From positions 770,405 to 834,404 of the forward strand of contig KN817518.1 of the NCBI GenBank assembly GCA_000827495.1: DNA of 64,000 nt, written 5' to 3'. The stretch is from Hypholoma sublateritium FD-334 SS-4 (Eukaryota > Basidiomycota > Agaricomycetes > Agaricales > Strophariaceae). Below are positions 36,227 to 46,760 of this stretch, piece by piece (within the stretch, counting starts at the first letter, position 1; the number at the start of each line of letters is the position of its first letter). A program made the translations under genes and the position numbers. Under the pieces are notes generated by a model that searched no databases, was not told the DNA's origin, and saw only the letters and a list, made by a program, of their open reading frames with translations.

Positions 36227-36458
36227 GTAAGAAGGAATTTGTCTTGTTCAGATGTCCTATGTAAGATTGAAAGCGCTTTGCGAGAAGGTGGTCGAGGTGA
36301 AGAAAGGCTTTGATTGATCGAACTAATTAGGGGGCAAGTTGAATTTGACCTAATTATAGTTACTCTTCGGGTTCGACCACCAACTCACTGTATTTCAATC
36401 TACATCCTACTCTAAGTTACCCTAATCCAAGTGAAATCGAAACATCTCCGCATTCGAC

Positions 36459-36845
36459 ATGAGTTTCCAACCCGGAGAATATATGTCATACCCGCTGTAC
36501 CGTCACGAGAATGAAGCAGAAACTCCCTCGATTGACTTTGACCCTACCCATTGAAGGTTTTCATCGGCCTCGAACTCATTGTATCTGGTCTCCCCTGAAC
36601 CACCCTGACTGCTCACAAGGAACGAAATTGTACAAGAAATACATGGACAAGGCCAAAACTTACCCCAGCTCGGCATTGTCTACAGTCTCACCCGCGACCA
36701 ATGGGTCTCCCTCGCCCATCCTCTCAAAGATACACCTGATCCTGACATTCTCGAGAACGTACGAATCCTTCTAGACCAGGTCCCTGAACTGCGCGCCATC
36801 TGGAAGGTTTCTGCCAGCCGTATGGACGAAACCAGGCAGCTGTAG
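36459..36845 (+). pseudogene. Broken plus-strand frame with two in-frame TGA codons
   Basis: An ATG at 36459 opens MSFQPGEYMSYPLYRHENEA. The same frame continues past TGA at 36552-36554 and at 36606-36608, then reads LPQLGIVYSLTRDQWVSLAH and DPDILENVRILLDQVPELRA to a TAG at 36843. The late part is of clear coding quality. An intron GTTTTC...CACAAG could span part of this, but the first stop lies in the upstream exon. I do not recognise the protein. Its 3' end overlaps the minus-strand remnant below. Confidence 0.35.
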
Positions 36846-37366
36846 GTACTTCCAAGGGGGCGATGGCGTTAATACTGCCTCGGTCAGGACCAAGCTTGAT
36901 AGCATTTCCGGCTCAGGCGTCTGGACGTACAAGTCTCTTAGGCTCCTAGAGATAGTCACCGGCTCTTCTATTTCTTCGCATCTCACGATACCTTTGCCTA
37001 ACTTGCCGAACAGCCACCTGAGGTGGACCAGTGCTTCTACTGCCCTCGTCGCTCGCGCTTCATTCAACCAATATTCGGTCTGAAAATGGCCATCAATGGC
37101 ATTGGTAGCCAGCAGGAGGCAAATTATTGATAAATTGGTGCCGCCAGAACACTTACAATGACGGAACTGACGATCCTGTTGTCCATGACAGTCGTGTTGA
37201 AGTCGACGGATTGGTCTACTGCCCAGCTCTGCGTACCCCACGCTTCACCTCCTAGTTCCTTTCCGGCCCACTCAACTTAGCCTTGGGAAACGACTTCAAT
37301 TTTCTGACCCCAATACTTGTACACCCCCAACAACTACGGAATCCCCACAACATCTTCAGTATTCAT
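36771..37366 (-). pseudogene. Broken minus-strand gene remnant with in-frame stops
   Basis: Two blocks, 37366-37157 and 37079-36771, are joined in one frame by a well-formed 77-nt intron (GTAAGT donor, TTTTCAG acceptor). They encode GKELGGEAWGTQSWAVDQS and then EYWLNEARATRAVEALVHLR, ending GRNLPDGAQFRDLV. Upstream in the same frame, after DEFEMNTEDVVGIP, a TAG stands at 37336-37334 and, after YKYWGQKIEVVSQG, a TAA at 37279-37277. Both would be Gln codons if C had changed to T. A further TGA stands upstream of GRDEGTDEFE. The protein family is not recognised. An unusual intron removing these stops cannot be excluded. Confidence 0.4.
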
Positions 37367-37768
37367 TTCAAACTCGTCAGTACCTTCGTCCCGGCCTCAG
37401 TAATCCCTCCAGCGTCCAGTTGACAAGCTTTCTACCACCGTCATCGCTCTTCTCTAGCATGTATCTAACACGCAGAGTGAGACAGGAACGCGATATCAAC
37501 GAGCCCTCGCAAATCTAATTGAGGCTTTTCAAGCTCTCAACAACTTTGTCGCTGTTGCTCAGATGGAGATCAAGACTCTTCGCAACGGCCTCGATCTGCA
37601 AGAGATCATCATAGATGCTCAAAATTCTACTCAAATCAGGTGACCCTCGCATCGACCACTTGGACAATCGCATTTCCCAAATTTCGCGAAAACTTGCTGA
37701 AGCCAAGGCCAACAGATACAACCTCGTCGCCCAACTCAAAGAACAGCTCACGCGCCCATCTACCATTT
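37293..37768 (+). pseudogene. Frame-shifted remnant of a coiled-coil protein
   Basis: One plus-strand frame reads a Pro/Ser/Gln-rich segment ending YLTRRVRQERDIN. A second reads YQRALANLIEAFQALNNFV and continues to DLQEIIIDAQNSTQIR then a stop near 37640. Directly after, in a frame shifted by one, comes GDPRIDHLDNRISQISRKLA to LKEQLTRPSTI and a stop at 37768. The heptad-like pattern continues across the shifts, with no room for a normal intron at the last one. This suggests a decayed coiled-coil gene, although an unusual splice pattern is possible. Confidence 0.3.
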
Positions 37769-37885
37769 GACGTTCTTACGTTTCTGAAGAAAATCATGCA
37801 TGGAACTTATAGAGCAATATGACTGAAGCTTCTCTACTGAAAATGCAATATGTACCCAACTGTAACAAATGAGTGTCAATGAGTG

Positions 37886-39076
37886 TCAGAACTGAGACAT
37901 GCTTTGACTTTCATACGGAGCTTGAGTCTGTAGATCCGGATATGAATGTTCCTCATAAGATTGTGAGTCCACGTTGAAGTCAGACGTATCATTGAGCTTG
38001 GATAAGCGATCGTGCACTTCTTGCGACATAGCGTTAATCTGGAAATGATCAAGTTTTTCTTGACTTCCTTCTGGAATAGATTCAGAGGCAAGAGAGACTG
38101 GGGTTATTTGAAGAATTCCAGAGTGGAAGACACCTTTTTTCCGAGCTTGTGAAGACTTCGAGTTAGATGACTGGGATATAATATTACTCTTGCGTTTGGA
38201 TTTTAGTGGGGACTGCAAGTTTTTGCCGGAGGATTGAGAATCATCTAGGTCGTCATGGTTCAATGCACACACCTTCTGGAGCTCAGAAGACAAGAGTGAG
38301 GAAGGAGGCTGGAGAAGTACTCGGGTTTTGGATGTCGCATCTTCTCGAGAGGCAGGGTGCAAGTGAGACAAGGCTTTAGGATGGTGATGGTGTATGGGAA
38401 ACGATTCATATGGAAATTTCGAAGTACCTTCGTCGATATCAGAGCCAGCAGCAGTCGAGGTATTTGACGAGCCACTGCTTTCTGAGTTCTGCTCTTCACT
38501 GTCCTGGTTGTTGATTTCTTCCGCTGATGATTCCTGAGTCAACTGCTTGGCGACAGATGCTTGTGAGGCAAGTGAAGATGGATGGGAAGGCGGATGGGAA
38601 TTTTGAAGGGAGGAGTCTCGCAGTGTACTCTCAGCAGTATTAGTGAATGCTACTTTTTGCCTGGAGACTAGAGATTTGAATGAAGGGGAGGGTGGGATCA
38701 CTATGGAAGCTGGTGTGTGCATGGGAGAGTCAAACGACGCGAAGGTCGGCGTTGAAGCTTGTGGCTTGAAAACCCCTAAAAATACAGAATCAGTAGATGA
38801 GAAAGAGAGTTGTGATTATATATACAGGCCTTCAACCAGCTTCGAAAAGCCCAAAGGTTCACCGGATCCCTCCTCTATCCTTCGTATCACAGCGATATCC
38901 CTACGTCGCATTGGTACCGATTTGCGTGCATGTTCATGAACGACATGCTGGGTAAGATCCTCGCCATTTGAAAATGTGGCTCTACACCATGCCCATCTAC
39001 AGCCAAGGGTATGTATGCCCAAGGACATGTACGAGCTCGAGAGTGAGCTCGAGGACTCGGTCTGGGAGGCATCCAT
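37886..39076 (-). CDS. C2H2 zinc-finger protein with a long Ser-rich disordered tail
   Basis: Two exons (39076-38863 and 38775-37886) give 367 residues. The donor GTGAAC joins RIEEGSG to VFKPQASTPTF. A single zinc finger lies near residues 27-50: C-RWAW-C, twelve residues, then HVVHEH (C-x4-C-x12-H). A basic stretch ARKSVPMRRRD follows. The rest is Ser/Gln/Asn-rich with SSNTSTAAGSDIDEG, a HHHHP run and a basic cluster KSKRKSN that could be a nuclear signal. Probably a DNA-binding regulator of unknown target. It diverges from the CCDC97-like gene with only 107 bp between the ATGs. Confidence 0.75.
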
Positions 39077-39183
39077 ATGTGGTCAAGCAATGGTTTCGGA
39101 GAACAGTTCAATTCGGAGATGCCACTATCACATCAGCCTCATTGACCGATTATGTAACGGCAAACCGCCTCGCGATCAAACTC

Positions 39184-39934
39184 ATGATGTCCTCTCACAA
39201 CGCCTCTCAGTTCGACAAAGACCTATCGCTTACATATCTAGGGCTCCCGGTGGACTATATACCGTCTCCAGAGCATGATCCCATTGCATTTCTTATCCGA
39301 CACCTTTCTCAGCTTCCTCCTCACCTCTTGGTGCATTACAGTTACATCACCACGCCCAAACAACGCACAACGGTAGCGTCCATCCGGAACAGGCGCCTCC
39401 TATATGCTAATAAGAATCCCGACGAGCTTCAGTTCGATGCTGCACGAAACACCTGGCCGAATTTATGGTCCGGTCGGGTGGATAGGCGAGGTGCGAGGGA
39501 GGGCAATGAGGAGAGGGCATGGGCAGCAAGCGATTTCTTGAGCGGTTCGAAGCAACACATTGGGAAATTAGGCGCTCTGTTGGCGGAATACGAAGAAGAG
39601 CGAACGGCGGAACGGATGCACGAGCTCAGGAGGAACATGCCACCGCCTGACGATGACTTTGTGCCGGAAGAAGACACCGACAGTGAGGACGACATGCCTG
39701 CTTCAAAAAGTGTCCCTGTTATCTCCGAAACGGACGAAGAAATGAAATCATCGTTTGAACGCTTGATACGTGAACGGTTCATATACGGACTACTTGACGT
39801 GCGTACAGCACAAATTTAGACAATTGAGCCTCACCTTTGCACCACAGAACCTTGATTATGATAAAGTTGACTGGGATGAAACTTTGGAGGCAGACGACCG
39901 AGAGCTCGAAGAGCGTTGGTTTGATAATGATTAG
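39184..39934 (+). CDS. CCDC97-like protein
   Basis: Two exons (39184-39798, 39848-39934) give 233 residues. The start is MMSSHNASQFDKDLSLTYLG. The mid region NRRLLYANKNPDELQFD is followed by an acidic stretch (DDDFVPEEDTDSEDD). The conserved C-terminal block is RLIRERFIYGLLDNLDYDKV then DWDETLEADDRELEERWFD, typical of CCDC97 proteins. Human CCDC97 is associated with the SF3B part of the spliceosome, so a splicing link is possible by family. The motif is intact and the gene looks functional. The ATG at 39184 is chosen because the upstream frame has no other ATG. Confidence 0.85.
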
Positions 39935-40220
39935 TCCGACTCATAACTACCAAGGTCAGCACGGTTTACAGGGTATGTAGCATTCATGTTAAATGAAGAA
40001 AATACAAAGTATTTATACGAGTATGGCATCTTTACATACAACAGACAATGTGCTAAGTTTGAAACAGAGTTCAGCGGACTATGGAGACAAATCGAGACGG
40101 AGAAAAATACAAATGCGGTTGGTCCTGTGGATTACTAGTAGTAGAGAACACAACAGAAGAAAGGAAATATTACTTGATATCATTCATAAAGGCCGTCCAA
40201 TCTGACCTGATTCGATCAGA

Positions 40221-43126
40221 TCAACGATGTGCGCGATGTCCATGCGTAGAGCCTCCAGCTCCAGCTCCACTAGCTTCGGGTCGTGCCTCGCTCGTATTAC
40301 GACCAAACAGCAACGAGGTGGCGTAATTTTCTGCTGCATGCAGTGTATTGCGAATGCCTCGTTTTACACTCCGTGGTCTCGTTTCAAACTGTGCGTCGTT
40401 CAAAACTCGTGCTTGCTCTCGTCTGCCCCTTGATGATTCTGGCCCAAGTGCCGATTGGAGGGACTCGTGCAGCTCGAGGTTTGCTGGAGGTGTCAAAACG
40501 GGTTCCCGATAGGTCCACTTTGTGTTCGTCTCGGGTGCGACTGGCGTAGCATCTTCAGGCGTCCTTTCCTCGGTTACCGGTTCCCCCTCCGAGTCCGAGT
40601 TTGCGCGTGAACTGCCCGATTGGGGCGGGTCTGGAGCAGGCGAAAGGCGAGACACTGATGCCTGTTGAGGCGTGAGTTCGCTGCTAAGGCCGAGATCGTG
40701 TGCACGAGTGGTGTTCCGGCCCTGAGTTCCCCTACCATGCCCTATCTCTGCGTAATTCAAATCAGGAGTTAACGCGCCATTGCCACGAGAGGCCACGCCA
40801 ATGAGTGCTCTGTCTTGATATGTACGGAAGAAAGCAGCGCCGTTATCATTCTCGGGTCTTAGATTTTCTGTGGGTATATTGGGTATTGCATCGGTAGAGG
40901 ATAGTGATGATTCAACAATGGGCAAGACATCTGCGGCTGTGCGACCGTGTCGAAGCTGAGCCCGAGGAAAACGAGAGGCTTCGTTAACAGGCGCAGATGC
41001 CTGGATCTGGGCGTTTAAGCGGGATGTTGCTCCCTGTAGATTAGATGTAGGTGATACGTCTGGGCGAATGTCGCGACTGTGGCCATGGCGAATGGTGGCA
41101 GGAGGGATGGTGGCCGCACGATCAGGACGGTCGCGTTGGAATGCAAATTCGTGCGGTTGAGCAGGAAGTTCATTTTGCCGAAAAGGTCCACGCGGTGTGT
41201 TCGGATTGTAGATCATGTATTGGCGAGGATATCCTTCCAGCTCTCGAAATTCCCCAAAAGCCTCGGGTTCCGGTGTATCGTCTTCCTGGTAACCTTCACC
41301 ATCGAAATCATCTTCCTCATATTCAGTGTCATCCGTGTTGTTCAGCTCAGTGATCCTGTCAAACAGCTCTGTCAGGTATGCACGAAGCTGTGACACCCCT
41401 TTCCCAGAGAAGACACAGAAAGCTTGGCGCTGGGCGGTATTGAAATCCTTCGAGATGTGTTTAATCAACGCACTGAGGTTCAATGAACGAAGAACACACC
41501 TTGGGAGCCTCGCGACAAAATTGTTGGAGTTCTTGCTGGCGGAAGGCCGTTACACCAGTCAAGCTCAAATGAGTGAGCTTGTGTAGTTTCAGCAAAAGGA
41601 AGTGAATAGCCATGACAGATATCTGATCACAATAAGATAGATGGATCCGCTCAAGGGTGGCATGTCGCTCTGCAAGAGCATATATGGCCTCGTCTGTCAA
41701 TTGATTAACACGAACAAGTCCAACTCGACGGAGCTTGGGCAGTGCAGACAGCTCGAAAACAGACATGTCCGTGAGAAGCACGCAGTCTGTGAACACATTG
41801 AGATCAGGAGAAATAAGTCGTATAAGAAGAAATTGACTCACTGGCAAAGTCAATGTATCGTATACGGGTACACGATCGGGCCAAGAGACGAACAGAGCGG
41901 TCGGTGATTTTGCTCGCGTGGCCAAGATGGAGGTAGTGTAAATGGCGGCTCAATTTGCAAATAGTTTCAACTGCTTTATCAGTGAGCAGCACACATTTGG
42001 ACAGAACCAAGTTGCGGATCTTTGGCGCGTGAGAGACAATACCCTCAACGGCATCATCGGAAATAAGAGCACAGGCGGTCAAATCTAGCATTCGAAGGTT
42101 GTCGAAGATTCGATTAATGAGAAGTGGAGGGAATTCATTGCTCTTGTTCGAGCCAGAGTGTGTGAAAGGATTCACGATGTCGCTTTGCGAGTCAGTCTTC
42201 AAAGGAGCTGGGAAGGCCGCGTCGGTGAGCAGAGAACAGTGGGAAAGCCGCATCTCTCGCATATGCGTTAAATGTGTCCAAATGAGCCTCACCGAAGCGT
42301 CAGTGATGAGTTCGCAGTGGTTGAGGTCGATTTCCAAAAGCATGGGGCATCGTTGGGCAAGAGCGGAAACGGAGCTATCCGTAAGGAGGGATAACCCACT
42401 CAGCTTCACTCTTCGGAGTAACGGACATGAATTCGCAAGAGTGACAATTCCCTCATCGGCCACCTTGTTGCAACTGGATAAGTTGATTCCTTGAAGCCGT
42501 GATGCAACCTTTGCAAGGCCGATGATAGATTCACTTGAGGTGTGGAGGACGCTCGTGAGATCAATGGCAACGAGGTTGGAAAAGTTTGGCAGAATTCTGG
42601 CGAGTGCTTCTCCAGAGAGGTGCTTGCAACCGATCAGGGTGAGCCTTTCGAGGCGATCGCAACGACCGAATCCGCCGAGAAGGTCGTCTGTAAGGTCGGA
42701 GCCATGATTTAGGAAATTAAGACGACGAATAAAGCGCGGGTAAGTGAATATTTGCCGTTCCTTCCGGAGCAACCTTGCCATCTTGTAGATAGTATCGTAT
42801 TTGGGGAATGTTGGTTTGTGCCACAGCAGTTCTACGGCGCATTGGCACCAGGTACGGGATACTCGGATAACGGCGTAGAGGTCCTTTGGCGAGTGGAGAT
42901 GCTTGAATATCTGGATCATTATCTCTGGAGGTATTGTTGATATGGGAGAGAGATGGCTAGGCCGTTGCAGTACATCGCGGCTCTCCTTGTGAGCCCATGG
43001 GGCAGGGACGAGCTGGTGATCGGGATAGAAGGCGAACTGGGGGGTCTCTTCGTCGATATCTACGTCGTCGCCGTCGTCGGAGAGAGAGGTGGTAGATGGG
43101 GCGTGGTGCTTGTATAGAGACACCAT
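40221..43126 (-). CDS. GRR1: F-box/LRR protein, SCF ubiquitin ligase adaptor Grr1
   Basis: ATG 43126 (MVSLYKHHAPSTTSLSDDG), stop 40221, about 930 residues in three main exons. The F-box is at about residues 65-110 (ISTIPPEIMIQIFKHLHS, then VSRTWCQCAVELLWHKP). It is followed by a dozen or so Cys-containing LRRs, for example LERLTLIGCKHLSGEAL, LQGINLSSCNKVADEGI, LLEIDLNHCELITDASV and LERIHLSYCDQISVMAI. After the LRRs, QRQAFCVFSGKGVSQLRAYL is the Grr1 C-terminal motif. A roughly 300-residue disordered Pro/Ser/Arg tail ends GGSTHGHRAHR. In yeast Grr1 recruits phosphorylated cyclins and glucose-repression factors to SCF. It shares a 215-bp divergent promoter with the small gene at 43342. Confidence 0.95.
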
Positions 43127-43341
43127 GGTTGTGGACGGGAGAGAGAGGGTTCTGCCCGGCTGCTCTTACATACGGCAGAACACGTGCTGCCAGATCTCCC
43201 AGTCGCGTTTCACTCTCTTGCAAACCATGAACGATCCGGCCACCCAAGTTTGTCTTTCCTGTTACCCCCTCCCCCGCATCCTTTGATCTCCTCATATTAC
43301 AGTTCCCCGTCTCTTTCGATGCCATCCTAAAGGCAGCGGAA

Positions 43342-43722
43342 ATGCCAGAGCCAGGGCCCGACTATTACGCTGCCCGGCGGCGCCTCTGGCTGACTCCGCC
43401 CCCGAACCCTTCCGTTTCCACATCACGGCTGTCTGCTGATAGGAGTAGAATAGAAAAGGGTCTCACAGAGAGAAACTACCCTTCCGATGTGTGGAGAGTA
43501 ATATCTTCAGGCCAAAGATTAAAACGCAGCCTCCCGATGCGTTACCTCGTGTGTTATCTTCCCAGAATGTTTTATTCGATCTAATTTCCCTTTCTCCTCA
43601 AGATTAGAATCGTACATGCTGCGTGGCTGCGAGATACAACGTGGCCCGTGGGTGTGGTGGTTCCAGACTCTGATGATGGTCAAGCAGCAAATCAGTCTGG
43701 CAATGCTCCCAATGCGACGTAA
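43342..43722 (+). CDS. Small conserved fungal protein of unknown function
   Basis: Two exons (43342-43548, 43603-43722) give 108 residues. It starts MPEPGPDYYAARRRLWLTPP, a block I associate with short uncharacterised basidiomycete proteins. SDVWRVISSGQRLKRSLPMR follows, and after the intron RIVHAAWLRDTTWPVGV leads into a short polar tail ending NAPNAT. The 54-nt intron has a GTGTGT donor and CTCAAG acceptor and preserves the conserved block. No transmembrane segment or catalytic motif is visible. The function is unknown. It overlaps no other model and is divergent from GRR1. Confidence 0.7.
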
Positions 43723-43985
43723 ATGAACTGCAGATTTTCCACTGCTCAATTCTCCGGAGACCATCAACGCGCATCTTCAAAGCTGGCGAGAACTTCGTTG
43801 CACCATGAATTATTCCAGAAAATTGGTGGCGATGTAACTACAATGATGGTACAATGACGGTGCGACGTATAACCCGGATGGTCGTAAACCATGCCTGATT
43901 AAATGGGAGCAGTAACGGTACGGGAAGAAGGCATCAAGCGATGGACGCCTCGACGATATCTAAGTGGCACGGAATAATCAGATGC

Positions 43986-44444
43986 CTATGTTCGTGAAGG
44001 AGGGGAAACCTGGTAATAGATAAAAAATATTAGAGAAAGAATCAAAGACTGAAATTTCACGAACAAGGATTACGCCATCCCCACGAACGAATAGCATATC
44101 CATTTTTCTTTTTGCCACCTATCCAACAAACCATATAAGTGTGAAGTTCCGTACAAGTAGATGACGGGCAGTATACATTAACGACGCCTCGTCCATTGCT
44201 GGCGCCTTCAGGATCTACAATCATTATTGTTTCTTCCACGTCGCTCATGATCAAGTTCATATGGCCGTCGTATGCCTATCCGACGCGATGAGTACCCGTG
44301 CTGCTATCCACTTCTTTGGCTGGTCCGTACGTGAAGGATACCAGTCAACTCTCGATCCCCACGTAGTTTCACATACACCCGTTCGCTCAGAGAAAGTCTG
44401 ATCAGGTCAAATGGTTCCTGTATTCCTGTTACTGAAGCGTCCAT
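43986..44444 (-). CDS. LSM3: U6 snRNA-associated Sm-like protein LSm3
   Basis: ATG 44444 ([19 protein letters not shown]). Sm1 motif: [20 protein letters not shown], joined by a 55-nt intron (44276-44330) to [17 protein letters not shown]. After a second intron come the Sm2 residues [13 protein letters not shown], and after a third VSPPSRT and the stop at 43986. The total is about 100 residues, the normal LSm3 size. It is part of the LSm2-8 ring on U6 snRNA and the LSm1-7 ring in mRNA decay. It shares a 188-bp divergent promoter with the U1-C gene. The last splice (donor GTTCGT) is inferred from the family ending VSPP; a read-through alternative exists. Confidence 0.92.
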
Positions 44445-44632
44445 GTTTGTGGGATATTTGGTAGGAAAAGGGAATGGATTGCGCATTAAGAATAGTCGTG
44501 AAGTCGTATTGACGCTTTCGCGGTCTTGTTCACGTGCCAGGTTTTTTTGAGGCTCCGCTGTCCAGCCACGCCTTTGACTCAATTGTAAAGCTTCATAGAA
44601 GAAAGTGCGCAGCTTTCATTAGCACCGTCACC
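44445..44632. promoter_or_regulatory. Divergent promoter shared by LSM3 and U1-C
   Basis: 188 bp between two spliceosomal genes transcribed away from each other. No other gene fits. No sequence motif could be assigned with confidence. Confidence 0.6.
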
Positions 44633-45560
44633 ATGCCTGTAAGTAGATCTTATGTTTGAAGTAGGGTTGATTGCTCACCACCCTTCTCCTCTCGGCAGAA
44701 ACACTATTGCGACTACTGTGATGTCTTTCTCACTCACGACTCAACGTCAGGTCGGCTGTTATGCTGTCTTTTCCGCAAGTCCATACTTACCAGCCTATTC
44801 ACAGTACGAAAAGCTCATAATAGCGGCAGGAATCACCTTTCCAACGTCCGCGATTACTACGCGTGTAAGCATATACGATGTTTCTCATTCAAATGTATTC
44901 CTTATATTTATTTGGCATTTATGCAGCTCTAGGACACGACAAGGCTCAAAACATCATTGATCAAATCACATCGGCCTATGAGAGTGGTGGACCTCCGCCA
45001 GGAGGCTTTGGCTTCGGACCTCAACACCTAGGAGGTCCCCCCCCTGGATATGGCGGACCTCCCATGGGATACGGACAACCCATGCCTCCCCCAGGTTTCG
45101 GCGGTCGTAAGCATCTTCCTTTTCGCATCCCCGCGATCACGTCCAAACTAATGCCTCCAAAGCACGACCTCCGTTCCCTCCTGGCCCAGGGTTCCCGCCC
45201 ATGATGCCTCCTGGTGGCCCCCCGTTTCCTCCAAACAATATGCCTCCCGGTATGAATGGCCCCCCTGCAGGTTTTGGTAAGTTACCTTTGTATGCTAACT
45301 GTGAGCGCGTAATAACATTTCTCTAAGGTGCTCCTCCCTTCCCGCCCAATGGGCCTCCTGGAGGCATGCTGCCCCCATTCCCTCCCTCGAACGGCCCACC
45401 GGGCAACTTCAACCCGCCCCCGGGAATGGGATTCAACGGACCTCCTCCCTCACATGCGGCTGCTTCTCCTCCTAGCAACCCCTCTCAGCCAGTCGCGCCC
45501 AGCATCCATCCGGACCGTCTCCGTATGTTAGGTACTGGCGGTGGAGGGATTGGAAGATGA
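44633..45560 (+). CDS. YHC1: U1 small nuclear ribonucleoprotein C
   Basis: U1 snRNP subunit that helps recognise the 5' splice site. Exon 1 is just ATGCCT (44633-44638); exon 2 (44699-44750), exon 3 (44805-44864) and exon 4 (44927-45103) follow. The U1-type C2H2 finger is [14 protein letters not shown] then [12 protein letters not shown], with C-x2-C and two His residues. It continues [19 protein letters not shown]. The rest is Pro/Gly/Met-rich low complexity ([20 protein letters not shown] and similar), as in metazoan and fungal U1-C. The end is [10 protein letters not shown] with TGA at 45558. The splice phases are consistent throughout. Fungal U1-C is called YHC1 in yeast. Confidence 0.95.
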
Positions 45561-45821
45561 GATCATTGTATATCATATATGGTCACTGCCCTTTCTTTTT
45601 TTTTTTTTTCATAGCTCTTGTGAGTATGTACGCATAATAAAAACGATCACACATCTTTCGAGCTTGATTCTTAGCGTTGGCTCAAACCATGTTCAGGGAC
45701 GAGTCCACGAACGTGCGTTTTCGGGTTGGCTTAATAATTTCCTTTTGTGGCATCTGCGTTCTAAATATATTGTCCGCAATGAATCGTCCTCTTGCTTTTT
45801 CCTTCCGTCCGTGAACGTGAA

Positions 45822-46424
45822 ATGTCGACGCAGCCTCTGCTCCAGCGCACGGCCCAAAAACGGATCGCCTTACCTGTCCGCGTCGAACCCAAGGTCTCCT
45901 TTGCGAACGAGCGCACATTCCTCTCATGGCTGCACTTCACCGTTGTCCTGGGTGGCCTTGCAGTGGGACTTTTGAACTTTGGAGATAAGGTACGAGCACC
46001 GTCCCCCGTTGGACCTCAAGGAGAGGACTCACCTTTTCTACGTCCAGGTTGGCAAGATAAGCGCAGCTATGTTCTCCGTCGTTGGTATGTATGGATCTCT
46101 CTATTCCAATCGTTCTCGTTAACACAAGCCTTCAACTTGATGCAGCCATGGCTATCATGGTTTACGCGTTATACACCTATCACTGGCGCGCAGCATCAAT
46201 ACGCCGTGGTGGGCGGGGGCCGTACGACGACAGAGTTGGGCCGGTGAGTAGTAAGCAGAGTTCGTCCAAACCCTGTCTGACCTGCTGCCTCTGAAACAGA
46301 CCGTGTTGTGCGCTGCTCTTCTCAGTACACCCATTTTCCCTTAGTCTTATCCTCTCTGCTGACCTCTGTTTCCTTTCCAGTTGCTGTTGTTGTCAACTTC
46401 GTGCTTCGCTTCACGGAGACATAA
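45822..46424 (+). CDS. VTC1: Vacuolar transporter chaperone subunit 1
   Basis: Five exons (45822-45989, 46048-46084, 46146-46243, 46300-46324, 46381-46424) give 123 residues. The N-terminus [20 protein letters not shown] enters [19 protein letters not shown], the first transmembrane helix. [20 protein letters not shown] is the second, and [15 protein letters not shown] is the third, then TET and a stop. The three-helix VTC domain and the [15 protein letters not shown] motif are hallmarks of Vtc1, a subunit of the vacuolar polyphosphate polymerase complex. The length is the family norm. The catalytic subunit Vtc4 is not in this window. Confidence 0.96.
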
Positions 46425-46760
46425 GATCCATGCGCGGGACTGGAATGGGACATTGCCCACATTCTTTCGCGATTTGCGAGAGAAGGCCCTCAACGTACCA
46501 CAAATTTACCGCACAATGATCTCGTATCTCTTAAATATCTATCATCAACCAACGGACACGGCTTCTGTGTACTACATCTGAACAAGCATTGTATATACAT
46601 TATAGTATACAAGTACAGCATATCATATCCCAACAACCTACGCTCCCATTGTTAACCTCGTTTTTGCCGTTTTGGGCCCGCTCTAGTCGATGTGGTATCC
46701 ACTGAAGAAACGGAGACAGACCGGCGTGGCTGTCAAATGAATAGTTAGGGAGAGCTGGAA

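Noticed and set aside
45596..45610. Run of T residues
   Set aside because: A simple homopolymer downstream of the U1-C stop, likely part of the 3' flank; no further meaning seen.
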